NCBI GenBank assembly: GCA_964518595.1
Contig: CAZFHA010000017.1
Span: 13,955 to 77,954, forward strand
Source of the DNA: CAZFHA01 sp964518595
Lineage (GTDB): Bacteria > Bacillota > Clostridia > Saccharofermentanales > Saccharofermentanaceae
Direction of reading: 5' to 3'
DNA length: 64,000 nucleotides
The translations under genes were made by a program, and so were the position numbers. The notes under the pieces are model-generated. The model ran no database searches and was not told the DNA's origin. It was given only the letters and a program-made list of their open reading frames with translations. Every line of letters begins with the position of its first letter. The first letter of the stretch is position 1. Below are positions 1 through 8,462 of the stretch, one piece after another.

Positions 1-16
1 AAAATTGCCCCCAGAA

Positions 17-58
17 TGAAAAAACCGATCCCCTCACTTTCAAAGCAAAGGAATCGGT
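17..58 (-). terminator. Rho-independent terminator of the ABC-F gene
   Basis: Read on the minus strand, ACCGATTCC pairs with GGGATCGGT (nine pairs, one G-U) and is followed directly by a run of six T. It lies about 30 bases behind the stop of the ABC-F gene, so it very probably ends that transcript. Confidence 0.75.
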
Positions 59-87
59 AAATTTTGAGTTATAGTCTTTTGACAGCG

Positions 88-1683
88 TTATATAAATTCC
101 TGTCTTCTTTCTAGGTATTCATCATAGGTCATCCTGCGATCAATCATGCCCTCTGGGCGAATCTCAATAATACGATTAGCGATGGTCTGTACGAATTCAT
201 GGTCATGGGAGGTAAACAGAAGAGAGCCTTTAAAATCCTTAACGCCTTCATTAACCGCTGTAATGGATTCCAAATCAAGATGATTGGTAGGATCATCCAG
301 AAGCAGAACATTAGAGCCAGATAGCATCATCCGCGAAAGCATACAGCGCACTTTCTCACCACCGGACAAAACACTGGCTTTTTTTAGCGCCTCTTCTCCT
401 GAAAAGAGCATTCTACCCAAAAAACCTCGAATATACGTTTCGTTTTGATCCTTAGAGTATTGTCTCAGCCAGTCTACTAAAGGTAGATCACAGCCGTCAA
501 AGTAAGCACTGTTATCTTTGGGCAAATAAGATCTCGAAGTAGTAATTCCCCATTTAAACTCACCCTCATCCGGCTCTATTTCGCCCATGAGAATCTGAAA
601 TAAGACAGTGCTGGCAACTTCATCTTCACCCACAAAAGCGATGGCATCACCCTTTTCCATGGTAAAACTGATGTTATCCAGTACTTTTCTTTCATTAACA
701 GTTTTAGAAATTCCTCTAACAAACAAAACATCATTACCAATTTCCCGATCTTGACTAAAAGAAATGAAAGGATAACGTCGGGAAGAGGAAACAACCTCCG
801 GCAACTCCAAATTCTCAAGCAATTTCTTACGCGAAGTTGCCTGACGAGACTTAGAGGCATTGGCTGAAAACCGGGCAATAAAGTCTTGTAATTCTTTACG
901 ACGAGCTTCAACCTTCTTGGTCTGATCCTTGGCTTGCCGCAGTGATAACTGGGTATATTCATACCAAAAATCATAGTTGCCTTGAAATAATGTCACCTTA
1001 GAAAAGTCAATGTCCACGATATGGGTACATACTTTATTTAAAAAGTGACGGTCATGGGATACAACTAAAACCGTATTCTCAAAGTTAAGCAAGTATTCTT
1101 CCAACCAGCGACAGGAATCCAGGTCTAGATGGTTGGTAGGCTCATCAAGAAGGAGTACATCTGGGTTGCCAAACAGTGCCTGAGCCAAAAGAACCTTAAC
1201 CTTTTGTGCACCGGTTAAATCTGACATCTTACTGTCATATAGCTCTTGAGGCACACCAAGTCCTTGAAGAAGCATTTCTGCATTACTTTCGGCCGACCAA
1301 CCATCTAAATCAGCAAATTCGCCTTCTAATTCTCCTAAAGCAATACCATCTTCATCCGAAAAATCCGCCTTAGCATAGAGGGTCTCTTTTAGGCCGATAA
1401 TTTCGTAAAGGCGTTTATGTCCCATGATTACTGTTTCACGTAGAGTAAAATCATCATATTTAAAATGATCCTGCTCCAAAACGGCCATTCTTTCCCCAGG
1501 GGTAAGAGTTACCCCACCTTTACTGGGCTCAATTGCCCCAGAAAGAATCTTTAAAAACGTCGATTTACCAGCACCATTAGCACCAATAATACCGTAGCAA
1601 TTACCTTTCGAAAAGCTAATATTAACATCTTCAAACAAGGTTCTTCCGCCAAAACGCAAGGTTACAGCAGATACATCCAACAT
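88..1683 (-). CDS. ykpA: ABC-F family ATPase, YkpA/YbiT type
   Basis: Cytosolic ABC protein with two nucleotide-binding domains and no membrane segments, the layout of the ABC-F family whose members act on the ribosome. The first domain has an intact Walker A (GANGAGKS, about residues 34-41) and Walker B with LLLDEPTNHLD. The second domain is degenerate: its P-loop reads GEDEVAST without the lysine, and its Walker B reads LLLDDPTNHLD, with Asp in place of the usual catalytic Glu. The first signature motif is also altered (LTGAQKV) while the second is canonical (LSGGEKV). From memory the Bacillus YkpA subgroup shares the missing second P-loop lysine, so this is probably a family trait and not damage. 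Length (531 aa) fits. The linker region is rich in Lys/Arg/Gln. The start follows a GGGGAAG ribosome site. The exact role of YkpA is not established; a translation-related task is inferred from the family. Confidence 0.93.
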   Translation of the reverse strand: MLDVSAVTLRFGGRTLFEDVNISFSKGNCYGIIGANGAGKSTFLKILSGAIEPSKGGVTLTPGERMAVLEQDHFKYDDFTLRETVIMGHKRLYEIIGLKETLYAKADFSDEDGIALGELEGEFADLDGWSAESNAEMLLQGLGVPQELYDSKMSDLTGAQKVKVLLAQALFGNPDVLLLDEPTNHLDLDSCRWLEEYLLNFENTVLVVSHDRHFLNKVCTHIVDIDFSKVTLFQGNYDFWYEYTQLSLRQAKDQTKKVEARRKELQDFIARFSANASKSRQATSRKKLLENLELPEVVSSSRRYPFISFSQDREIGNDVLFVRGISKTVNERKVLDNISFTMEKGDAIAFVGEDEVASTVLFQILMGEIEPDEGEFKWGITTSRSYLPKDNSAYFDGCDLPLVDWLRQYSKDQNETYIRGFLGRMLFSGEEALKKASVLSGGEKVRCMLSRMMLSGSNVLLLDDPTNHLDLESITAVNEGVKDFKGSLLFTSHDHEFVQTIANRIIEIRPEGMIDRRMTYDEYLERRQEFI

Positions 1684-1706
1684 ATTTCTTCCCCACTCTC
1701 TTTCCT

Positions 1707-1734
1707 AAAAGATCTCATACCTATGGGATCTTAC
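1707..1734 (-). promoter_or_regulatory. Possible leader hairpin/attenuator before the ABC-F gene
   Basis: On the minus strand GATCCCATA and TATGAGATC form a nine-pair stem with a two-base GG centre (one G-U pair), followed by TTTT and then the ABC-F ribosome site about 20 bases further on. Translation-factor ABC-F genes are often controlled by leader attenuation, but the tail is short and the loop too tight for full pairing, so this is only a candidate. Confidence 0.3.
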
Positions 1735-1936
1735 TTTTTATCCGTTCCTTATGATACCTGTAAATAGCTTTTTTGGCAAAATTTTCTGCCGGAAATAAAG
1801 CCTGCAAGCAGAATCCACCTTGAAAGTGACTAATTATTCACTCTTTATAAACAAAACTTCGATAGAATAGAACACAGTAGGTCAATTCCAAAATGGAGCA
1901 GAGGCTTTTACATCAAGATAATACGAGGAGAACATC

Positions 1937-3097
1937 ATGACTGCACCAAAGAAAAAATCCTTCCATAAACCACTACCCCATCACAGTAATCAAATAAAGG
2001 GCCGAAGTAAATCCGGTACTTTTCGAAAACCCAAATCTTCGCTACCACTCATCAGCGCCTTAGTTCTGGCTATTATTTCAGGCATAATCATTTTCTTACT
2101 GTATAACTTTAGTCAGCCCTCGGAAAAAGCCTCCGCGAATAATCTGCCTCTAACAGCTACGCCGATAAATCTATCTGAACCCTTCACAGAAGATGGGGTT
2201 GTTGCTTATACCCAAAAATTAATTTTTTCTTCCGATACAACCCTGCCCTTAGCCGGAAAAGTAATCATTTTAGATCCGGGTCATGGTGGTCAGGATACCG
2301 GTGCCGTATATCCCGCCGAAAATCCGGTCTATGAGGAAGCCGTTTATAATTTAAAAATTGCTCAGGCGACCCAAAAAGAATTAGAAAAACAAGGCGCAAC
2401 GGTAGTCTTACTTCGAAAAGATAATAGCTGGTTAAGCCTTTACAACCGCTTAGCACTAACCCATCTCTATGCCTTGCAGTATGCCAACCAAACAGGACAA
2501 AATCCTTTTTCAGAGGAAAAAACAGCTGAATTGGTAAAAGAGCTTATGGTCTCGATTAAAATTAACACTGATACACAGGAGTCTGGCGGCATGGGCATTA
2601 TGGCTGGAACTGGTGTAGGCGAGCAATTAGAAGAACTTTTTTCCTTAGAAAAAGAGCTCAAGGATATGATCTTTTTGTCAATTCATATAAACGCTAATGA
2701 CGATTCCCAATATCATGGCAGCCAAATGTACTATGTAACGGATGATTCGATCATTTCTAGTGAAGCCTCTTTAGTTCAAAATGATCCGCAGTATCAGGAT
2801 TCTCCTTATTTCCCTCTACGATCGCCCTACTATGGCAGAGATAATGAAGCCAATCAGAAATTGGCGCAGTGCCTGATTGATGCAGCCACTGCAGTTAATC
2901 CCGACCTAATTACCAATATGCCCCGCTCTATTCAAGCTGATAATTACGCGGTTTTGCGGGAGCAGAATCTTGTTTCAGTATTGGTTGAGACGGCTTTTCT
3001 TAGTAATAGCCAGGACCGAAACTACTTAACCCAGGATGCCGCGCCAGAGGAGTTGGCACAAGGAATAACCCAAGGCTGTATTGAATATTTTTCCTAG
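1937..3097 (+). CDS. N-acetylmuramoyl-L-alanine amidase (Amidase_3), membrane-anchored
   Basis: Zinc amidase that cuts the bond between MurNAc and the stem peptide of peptidoglycan, outside the cell. A basic N-terminus (1-35) is followed by one membrane segment (about 37-58), then a short linker and the Amidase_3 domain. Visible zinc and catalytic motifs are ILDPGHGGQDTG (first His), the E of YEEAVYNLK, FLSIHINAND (SxHxN) and VETAFLSN with the catalytic Glu. An insertion of about 60 residues sits between the first Glu motif and the SIHIN motif, so the catalytic domain is longer than in minimal CwlC/LytC enzymes. No SH3 or LysM wall-binding repeat is present. The start follows GAGGAG. It is transcribed away from the ABC-F gene. 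It could work in cell separation, growth or sporulation; the sequence does not decide this. Confidence 0.93.
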   Translation: MTAPKKKSFHKPLPHHSNQIKGRSKSGTFRKPKSSLPLISALVLAIISGIIIFLLYNFSQPSEKASANNLPLTATPINLSEPFTEDGVVAYTQKLIFSSDTTLPLAGKVIILDPGHGGQDTGAVYPAENPVYEEAVYNLKIAQATQKELEKQGATVVLLRKDNSWLSLYNRLALTHLYALQYANQTGQNPFSEEKTAELVKELMVSIKINTDTQESGGMGIMAGTGVGEQLEELFSLEKELKDMIFLSIHINANDDSQYHGSQMYYVTDDSIISSEASLVQNDPQYQDSPYFPLRSPYYGRDNEANQKLAQCLIDAATAVNPDLITNMPRSIQADNYAVLREQNLVSVLVETAFLSNSQDRNYLTQDAAPEELAQGITQGCIEYFS

Positions 3098-3245
3098 GAA
3101 CTATCAAAAAATTGTAATCTCTTAGTCATGTTTTTGCCGGAATTTTGACCTTTTTTCTGTGTTCCTTTGTGCTAGGATAAAGATAAAGACTAGGATTGGC
3201 TGCAAAGCCATTCACAATCGTTTATTCACAGAAAGGATGGTGACT

Positions 3246-4394
3246 ATGAATATTGCAATCATCACGGGTGCATCCTCCGGCATAGGTGCCGAGTTTGTCC
3301 GCCAAATCGTTAGAGAAAGAGGCGTCTATGGAAGCGTCCCCTTTCAAGAAATCTGGATTATCGCCCGGCGCCAAGATCGGCTGGAAGAACTTAAAAATAG
3401 CTTGGAGGATGAGCGGATACGTATTTTCCCCTTAGACATTACCAAGCAGGAAGACTTGCAAGTAATTAAGAATCAGCTAGTAGCGCCACATCTTCAGATT
3501 GGTTTACTGGTCAACTGCGCCGGCTCCGGCTCTATGAGCCAGTTTTCCGCCGCCCCCTCAGAAGAAATTCGCACAATGTTATCCTTAAACTGCACGGCTC
3601 TGGCAGAACTCACTTCAATCTGCCTTCCTTATATGATTCCGAACGGCAGTCACTCTACCTATGCCAGCGGCCCAAGAATTATTCAGGTAGCTTCCAGTGC
3701 CGGTTTTGCACCCCAACCGGGTTTTGCCGCATATGCAGCTTCTAAGTCTTTTGTAATCTCCTTCTCAAGGGCGCTTCAGGCCGAGTTGAAAGTCAGCAAC
3801 ATCGCTTCTACCGCCGTCTGCCCCGGACCGGTTGCAACGGAATTTTTTACCGTAGCCAGCCATAATGCTACTGACAAGCCCACGGGCTTCAAGGCACTGT
3901 TTACTACCACCGTCGCCCCACTGGTAAAGAAATCCTTAGCAGCTTCTCGCAAAGGTAAAGCCATGTATGTCCACGGTTTCTCACAAAAAGCTTACCACGT
4001 ATTGGCTAAAATATTGCCCCATCGTTTTTTAATCTTTATTATGCAAAAGCTTAATTCACAAGATTCTGCCCCAGAAGAGACGACAACTTTAGCCCCCTCG
4101 CTACATCAAGGAGCTGAGAATGAAGTCCACAGTGAAAGTCCTGCCGTAGAAACCGCTCCTGCTCCCGCTGGAATTCCCGAAGCCGTAGCCCCAGCGAATG
4201 AACATATCAGTACAGAAAAGGCACATATTTTTACTTTACCCCACCTTTTCAAAGACAGTCCCAAGGAAGAGATTTCAGATAGAAATACTTCCGCAGAGAC
4301 CAATACAACTGACCGCCTAGAGGCTAAAAGAGCCGAAGTAAATACCTCTGATGAAGCGGCTCAAATTCTGGCACGCTATCGAAAGACCCCTTAA
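3246..4394 (+). CDS. Short-chain dehydrogenase/reductase with long disordered C-terminal tail
   Basis: Classical SDR of unknown substrate. TGASSGIG near the N-terminus is the nucleotide-binding loop, VNCAGSG corresponds to the NAG motif, and YAASK is the catalytic Tyr/Lys pair, so the enzyme should be active with NAD(P). I place the start at the ATG directly before NIAIITG, because an AGAAAGGATGG ribosome site lies just upstream; a reading extending 29 codons further upstream has no support. The SDR fold ends near residue 260. It is followed by about 120 residues rich in Ala, Pro, Glu, Ser and Thr that look disordered and are not part of the family. A strong terminator follows. Confidence 0.88.
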   Translation: MNIAIITGASSGIGAEFVRQIVRERGVYGSVPFQEIWIIARRQDRLEELKNSLEDERIRIFPLDITKQEDLQVIKNQLVAPHLQIGLLVNCAGSGSMSQFSAAPSEEIRTMLSLNCTALAELTSICLPYMIPNGSHSTYASGPRIIQVASSAGFAPQPGFAAYAASKSFVISFSRALQAELKVSNIASTAVCPGPVATEFFTVASHNATDKPTGFKALFTTTVAPLVKKSLAASRKGKAMYVHGFSQKAYHVLAKILPHRFLIFIMQKLNSQDSAPEETTTLAPSLHQGAENEVHSESPAVETAPAPAGIPEAVAPANEHISTEKAHIFTLPHLFKDSPKEEISDRNTSAETNTTDRLEAKRAEVNTSDEAAQILARYRKTP

Positions 4395-4433
4395 TTATCC
4401 GAGATGTGAAAGAACTGATAACGCAAATTTAAT

Positions 4434-4519
4434 AGCGCCCTAACCCTTTTAGCTCAAGCTCGGCAGCCGAAAATACGGATAGCCGGAATGATAAAAAGAG
4501 TTAGGGCGCTTTATTTTTT
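4434..4519 (+). terminator. Rho-independent terminator after the SDR gene
   Basis: Arms AGCGCCCTAAC and GTTAGGGCGCT pair perfectly over 11 bases and are followed by TTATTTTTT. The loop is unusually large (about 55 bases) and holds a further small GC-rich pairing around CGGCAGCCG. Confidence 0.8.
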
Positions 4520-4540
4520 AGCCCAGAAATAGCTTTGCCC

Positions 4541-5434
4541 TTAATAAAAAATCTGCTTCTCTCTGCCTCGCGTCAAAAGGCTTCTAATAAAACCCAACAG
4601 TAAATACAAAAGGCAACCTAACCAAAACCCTACTACATTCATCCAAAAATCATCAATATCACTTTTACCGGTATTAAAAATGTACTGGGTTATTTCAATA
4701 GTACCTGCCAGCAGAACAGGAAAAATAAGGATACCAAACCAGCGGAGTTTTTTGCCATAGATGCAGAGATAAAAGCCCAAAGGGGTAAAAATAAGCAAAT
4801 TGCCGAAAAATTGAGTAAAAATATCTTCATCAAAATTTCCGGAACGAATATGAGGCCAATAGATGGCAAAAGCACCTTGAAAAGGGCGGAGATTTATACT
4901 CCGGCTACCATCAATATCCGCTTGACGTTGACCAATAAAAAGTAGGATAAGCAGTCCCAGATAAACGCTTAATAAAACTACACTGGAAAAATGAAACGCC
5001 TGTCTAAAGCTCTGGCGCTTCTCTTGGGTATCGCCTTTCCCAATCGTAAATAAGCGGGCTAAAATCAGCGTAATGAAACCAATACTCCACACTAGAGTAA
5101 TCTGAAAGGCTCGTCCATAGTTAAAGATGCCAATGAGGCTATAGCCCATAGTTAGTCCCTGCACTAAAAAAAAGACTATCGCCAGTACGATGCCAAGAAC
5201 TTGAGCCATAGCAGCGTTCTTATAACCTTTACCTAAGAGAACAAGGGTAAGGGTTATAAAGGCCGAAGCTAAGATCAGAGTAATCTCCCTTGTAGGCGAA
5301 GCTAGTGATTCAGCAAAATATACAAGGGCAAACAAACAAAGTGCCACCGGAAGATAAAGAAAAATATTCAATTCGCGCCGGGGCGGGCTCTGTCTCACCC
5401 CAGTTTCGTCAAACACATTCTGGTCTTTTTTCAA
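4541..5434 (-). CDS. VanZ-like integral membrane protein
   Basis: Predicted polytopic membrane protein with about seven hydrophobic segments. The C-terminal half carries the VanZ family pattern: N-L-L-I-F-T-P-L-G-F, then E-I-T-Q, then SDIDDFWMNVVGFWLG, that is the conserved Asn, Glu, Gln, Asp and Asn/Gly positions. VanZ gives low-level teicoplanin resistance in Enterococcus, but most relatives have no assigned role, and no other glycopeptide resistance gene is near. At 297 aa it is longer than VanZ itself because of three or four additional N-terminal membrane segments. It lies 12 bases behind ribU on the same strand and may be read from the same transcript. Confidence 0.85.
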   Translation of the reverse strand: MKKDQNVFDETGVRQSPPRRELNIFLYLPVALCLFALVYFAESLASPTREITLILASAFITLTLVLLGKGYKNAAMAQVLGIVLAIVFFLVQGLTMGYSLIGIFNYGRAFQITLVWSIGFITLILARLFTIGKGDTQEKRQSFRQAFHFSSVVLLSVYLGLLILLFIGQRQADIDGSRSINLRPFQGAFAIYWPHIRSGNFDEDIFTQFFGNLLIFTPLGFYLCIYGKKLRWFGILIFPVLLAGTIEITQYIFNTGKSDIDDFWMNVVGFWLGCLLYLLLGFIRSLLTRGREKQIFY

Positions 5435-5446
5435 AAAAGTTCCTCG

Positions 5447-6103
5447 CTATCCTTTTTGTCTCTTAAGTAGAATAGGAGAAATCTTTTGGTAAAGCAAGAC
5501 CGTTATGATTGATATTATTATTCCTTTAATCAGATTAAATGGTACAAAAGCAAAAACAATAAGGGTTTTTAAATCTGTCACCAAGGGGTTAACTGCTGTA
5601 GTCATCGCCACAATTTCATCCACTGTTGTTCCAAATAAGCGGGCATAAAAATCAATCATGAAAAAGTAGTTAAACAGGCTGGTAAAAATAGTCATAGAAA
5701 TAGTACCAATGGTAAGCCCCCAAATGACACCTTTCGTCGTCTTACTGCGCTTGTAGATCAACCCGGCAGTTCCGGCAAACAAAGCTCCGGCAATAAAGTT
5801 AGCCAATTCGCCTACATAAGCTGATGACGAAGTCGGTAAATGGGCGATATTTTTAATTAGTTGAACAATGATCCCACTAACCGGCCCTAAGGCAAAGGAA
5901 GCAATTAGGGCAGGAATATCACTAAAATCAAGTTTCAAAAATGGGGGCATAAAGGGAATACCGGCAATTTCAAAAAACATGAGTACAATTGCAATGGCTG
6001 AAAGAATAGCTGTTTGAGCGATTTTCAACGTTCTGATTCGATTGGCACCAACCATTTTAACCTCCTGCTTATGGTCTGTTTTTTTGTCATTCAATGGTTC
6101 CAT
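5447..6103 (-). CDS. ribU: ECF transporter S component RibU (riboflavin)
   Basis: Membrane substrate-binding subunit of an energy-coupling-factor vitamin transporter, expected to capture riboflavin and to use ECF ATPases encoded elsewhere. About six membrane segments are visible. The stretch FLKLDFSDIPALIASFALGP followed by LIKNIAH is characteristic of RibU. The FMN riboswitch just upstream independently supports the substrate. I choose the ATG that follows AGAGGAG (start of MEPLNDKK); a longer reading would run back into the terminator hairpin of the riboswitch. The N-terminal 20 residues are hydrophilic and charged. Confidence 0.95.
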   Translation of the reverse strand: MEPLNDKKTDHKQEVKMVGANRIRTLKIAQTAILSAIAIVLMFFEIAGIPFMPPFLKLDFSDIPALIASFALGPVSGIIVQLIKNIAHLPTSSSAYVGELANFIAGALFAGTAGLIYKRSKTTKGVIWGLTIGTISMTIFTSLFNYFFMIDFYARLFGTTVDEIVAMTTAVNPLVTDLKTLIVFAFVPFNLIKGIIISIITVLLYQKISPILLKRQKG

Positions 6104-6134
6104 ACTGTTCTCCTCTCTTTCCTTTCGAGGGCAT

Positions 6135-6164
6135 AAAAAAAGCTCTCCCGATCTTCGGAAAAGC
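6135..6164 (-). terminator. ribU: Terminator of the FMN riboswitch expression platform
   Basis: On the minus strand GCTTTTCCGA pairs with TCGGGAGAGC (two G-U pairs) around a three-base loop and is followed by seven T. It sits between the FMN aptamer and the ribU ribosome site, so control is most likely by premature transcription stop when FMN is bound. Confidence 0.8.
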
Positions 6165-6192
6165 AAAATAACAGAAAATTAGGCCATATCGG

Positions 6193-6317
6193 CTTCACTT
6201 CTCCTATCCGGACTATACCGTCGGTACTGGAATCACACCAGTTCAGCTTGCGCTCGCGGACTTATCAGTTAACCTGAATCACCGCCGGTGGGGAATCACA
6301 CCCCGCCCCGAAGTTTC
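6193..6317 (-). promoter_or_regulatory. FMN riboswitch (RFN element)
   Basis: The minus-strand RNA shows the conserved blocks of the RFN aptamer in order: CTTCGGGGCGGGGTG, ATTCCCCACCGGCGGT, AAGTCCGCGAGCG, GGTGTGATTCCAGTACCGAC, and the closing GTATAGTCCGGATAGGAGAA and GAAG parts. It precedes ribU with a terminator between them. Confidence 0.97.
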
Positions 6318-6399
6318 TTGGATCATTATAGGAATACCAAGCTGATTTTGTCAAGGGTATAAAGTTAAATCTTTAGACAAAAGACAATTCACCGGAGCA

Positions 6400-7527
6400 C
6401 TAGCGCTTGCGTAGTTCATTCTCTGATACTACCAAGTCTCTCCCCCGCATTTTAGCATAATACAGGCCGTCATCAGCTCGCTTTAATAAAGAATCGTAAT
6501 TGTCCTCAGCTTTATAGGTCGAAACACCTGCACTCAAGGTAATTTTAAGCCGGTCACCTTCAGGCGTAGAACTGACCAAGTGACGAATTTCCTCGGCCAA
6601 AGCAACAGCCTCAGATAAATTGTATCCATAGAGTGTTACTAAAAATTCTTCCCCTCCCCAGCGAGCCACGACCCCATTGTCCTTCACTTCTTCCCGGAGA
6701 TGCTTTGCTACGGCTTGTAAGATAATATCACCCTGCTGATGTCCATAACTATCGTTCACAGTCTTAAAGTGGTCAATATCTAAAAGCAAAATGCTCCAGA
6801 AGACTTTATCTTTCTCTGCTTTAGCTTTCTTGAATTGCGCCTCTATAAATTCTTCAATATAGAGACGATTTCGTAGTCCGGTCAAACGATCTGTTGTAGC
6901 TAAGAATTCTAATTTCTGCTGTTTCTCATCCAAGGCTTTCTCCGCTGCTTCATGACCATTCTCATAATAAAAGACAATAATTATTAGCATAGACAGTGCC
7001 AAAATCAGGTTGGCTAAACTGTAAACAGAAATTCGCTGAAACGCTTGCAAAAAGAATAGAATCGCCACCGGAACATACACTACCAGACTGAAAAGCAATC
7101 CCTTCTTTGTACCCAAAATAGGAAAGGCCATAAGGGATGCACCAAAAAGCCAGACATAGGAGTAAGTCTCTGCCTTACCTCGAAATACGAAGAGAATAAT
7201 CATAAAGGTAAACCATAAAAGCATTATCCATCCGGCTTGATTTAACCTGCGCTCTGTAGAGAGATTGTGCCCGACATACCACAATAGCAGCATTGAGCCC
7301 GCCTCAAGAGCCACCATCCTCCAATCACCGCCGATAATGTTATAAATTACATAGCCAAACATCAGGAGCATTAGTGGCCAAGTAGCACTGCGGATAAAAC
7401 GAGCCCGGCGGTATTCCCGACTCTCCTTCGGAAAAGAATCCAGCGGCAATGGCAAAAAACGATTAAAACCACTTCGCTCCTTGGTTACTTCTTTCACTAC
7501 TGGGGGGTCTTTAGTTTCTGCAGACAT
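6400..7527 (-). CDS. Membrane-bound diguanylate cyclase (GGDEF)
   Basis: Makes cyclic di-GMP from two GTP. After a hydrophilic N-terminus (1-45) come about six membrane segments (45-200) with no recognised sensor domain, a short linker helix, and the GGDEF domain (about 210-372). The active site reads RWGGEEF, and DIDHFKTVNDSYGH with the metal-binding Asp is intact, so it should be active. The product-inhibition I-site RxxD is not present: the equivalent residues are K-D-N-G. No EAL or HD-GYP partner is nearby. Transcribed alone, divergent to the HAD gene. Confidence 0.93.
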   Translation of the reverse strand: MSAETKDPPVVKEVTKERSGFNRFLPLPLDSFPKESREYRRARFIRSATWPLMLLMFGYVIYNIIGGDWRMVALEAGSMLLLWYVGHNLSTERRLNQAGWIMLLWFTFMIILFVFRGKAETYSYVWLFGASLMAFPILGTKKGLLFSLVVYVPVAILFFLQAFQRISVYSLANLILALSMLIIIVFYYENGHEAAEKALDEKQQKLEFLATTDRLTGLRNRLYIEEFIEAQFKKAKAEKDKVFWSILLLDIDHFKTVNDSYGHQQGDIILQAVAKHLREEVKDNGVVARWGGEEFLVTLYGYNLSEAVALAEEIRHLVSSTPEGDRLKITLSAGVSTYKAEDNYDSLLKRADDGLYYAKMRGRDLVVSENELRKR

Positions 7528-7706
7528 GCCACTGTCTCCTCCATAATTTTTTCACCAGTATATCATGTATATAAAAGTATATCAGTAGTAATGGTTAAAG
7601 ATGCTATCAGATGTCGCCATTAAAATGTTCTCGACCAGCTTTTAGATAGAAGAAATGCGATCCTCCAATACCGGATCATAGTCAGGCTACTAAAAAATGT
7701 CATTAT

Positions 7707-7742
7707 CGTTTATAGTGGAAAATATATTTTCCACTATAAACG
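7707..7742. promoter_or_regulatory. Perfect 36-bp palindrome upstream of the HAD gene
   Basis: The half-site CGTTTATAGTGGAAAATA is followed immediately by its exact reverse complement, with no spacer. It ends 23 bases before the HAD start codon. Its position suits an operator or a leader hairpin for this gene or for the divergent GGDEF gene. I do not recognise the binding protein. Confidence 0.6.
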
Positions 7743-7765
7743 AGCCAAGAGAGAGGGTAATAACA

Positions 7766-8407
7766 ATGAATACCCATGGTGCAATCTTTGATTTAGATGG
7801 AACACTTCTTCATTCACTTCATGTTTGGGAAAAAATTGATTGTTTGTTTCTGCAGAAACGAAATCTTACAATCCCAAAGGATTATACTAAAATTGTAGCT
7901 AACTTAGGTTTTCGTGAGGCAGCCCGTTACACCGTAGAGCGCTTTTCACTCCAAGATTCACCTGAAGCGGTAATAACGGAATGGAACAATATGGCCAGAA
8001 AAGCTTATGCGGAAGAAATCAAACTCAAACCAGGAGTAAAAGAATATCTCTTGTTTTTGAAACAAAGGAAAGTACGTTTAGCTGTTGCTACCGCCCTTAA
8101 TCCTGATAGCATGGAACTTTGTTTAAAGAATAACGGAATCTATCATCTCTTTGATAGCTTTACTACCCTCCAAGAAGTAGAGCGCAGCAAAAACTTTCCC
8201 GATATTTATCTACTGGCTGCCGAAAAGATAGCTTGTCAGCCACAGCAGTGTGAAGTATTTGAAGATATTTTGGTGGCAGTTTTAAGCGCTAAAGCTGGTG
8301 GATTCAAAGTTTGTGGAGTCTATGACAGTTACTCAGAGCACGAATGGACAGCAATTCAAGCCAATGCCCATCGCTCAATTCAAAGCTTTGAAGACCTTCT
8401 TCCCTGA
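7766..8407 (+). CDS. HAD-superfamily hydrolase (phosphatase/phosphoglucomutase-like)
   Basis: Small haloacid dehalogenase-type hydrolase, 213 aa from the chosen start. Motif I is FDLDGTLLHS with both Asp, motif III lies in the ERSKNFPDIY region with the Lys, and motif IV is FEDILVAVLSAKAGG, close to the EDxxxGxxAAxAAG form of phosphoglycolate phosphatase and beta-phosphoglucomutase relatives. A helical cap lies between residues about 15 and 80. The ATG follows GAGAGAGGG; reading further upstream would translate the palindrome and adds nothing seen in the family. Substrate unknown. Confidence 0.87.
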   Translation: MNTHGAIFDLDGTLLHSLHVWEKIDCLFLQKRNLTIPKDYTKIVANLGFREAARYTVERFSLQDSPEAVITEWNNMARKAYAEEIKLKPGVKEYLLFLKQRKVRLAVATALNPDSMELCLKNNGIYHLFDSFTTLQEVERSKNFPDIYLLAAEKIACQPQQCEVFEDILVAVLSAKAGGFKVCGVYDSYSEHEWTAIQANAHRSIQSFEDLLP

Positions 8408-8462
8408 CTGCATACAAGCTCCCCACTTATAAGTGGCATCACTAATGTCCTAATCTCACCCT

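Noticed and set aside
1000..1683. Broken second Walker A of the ABC-F protein as a sign of decay
   Set aside because: From memory, YkpA-type proteins commonly lack this lysine, so it is not evidence for a pseudogene.
8423..8436. 14-base palindrome CCACTTATAAGTGG between convergent genes
   Set aside because: Short, with no T tail on either strand; could arise by chance.
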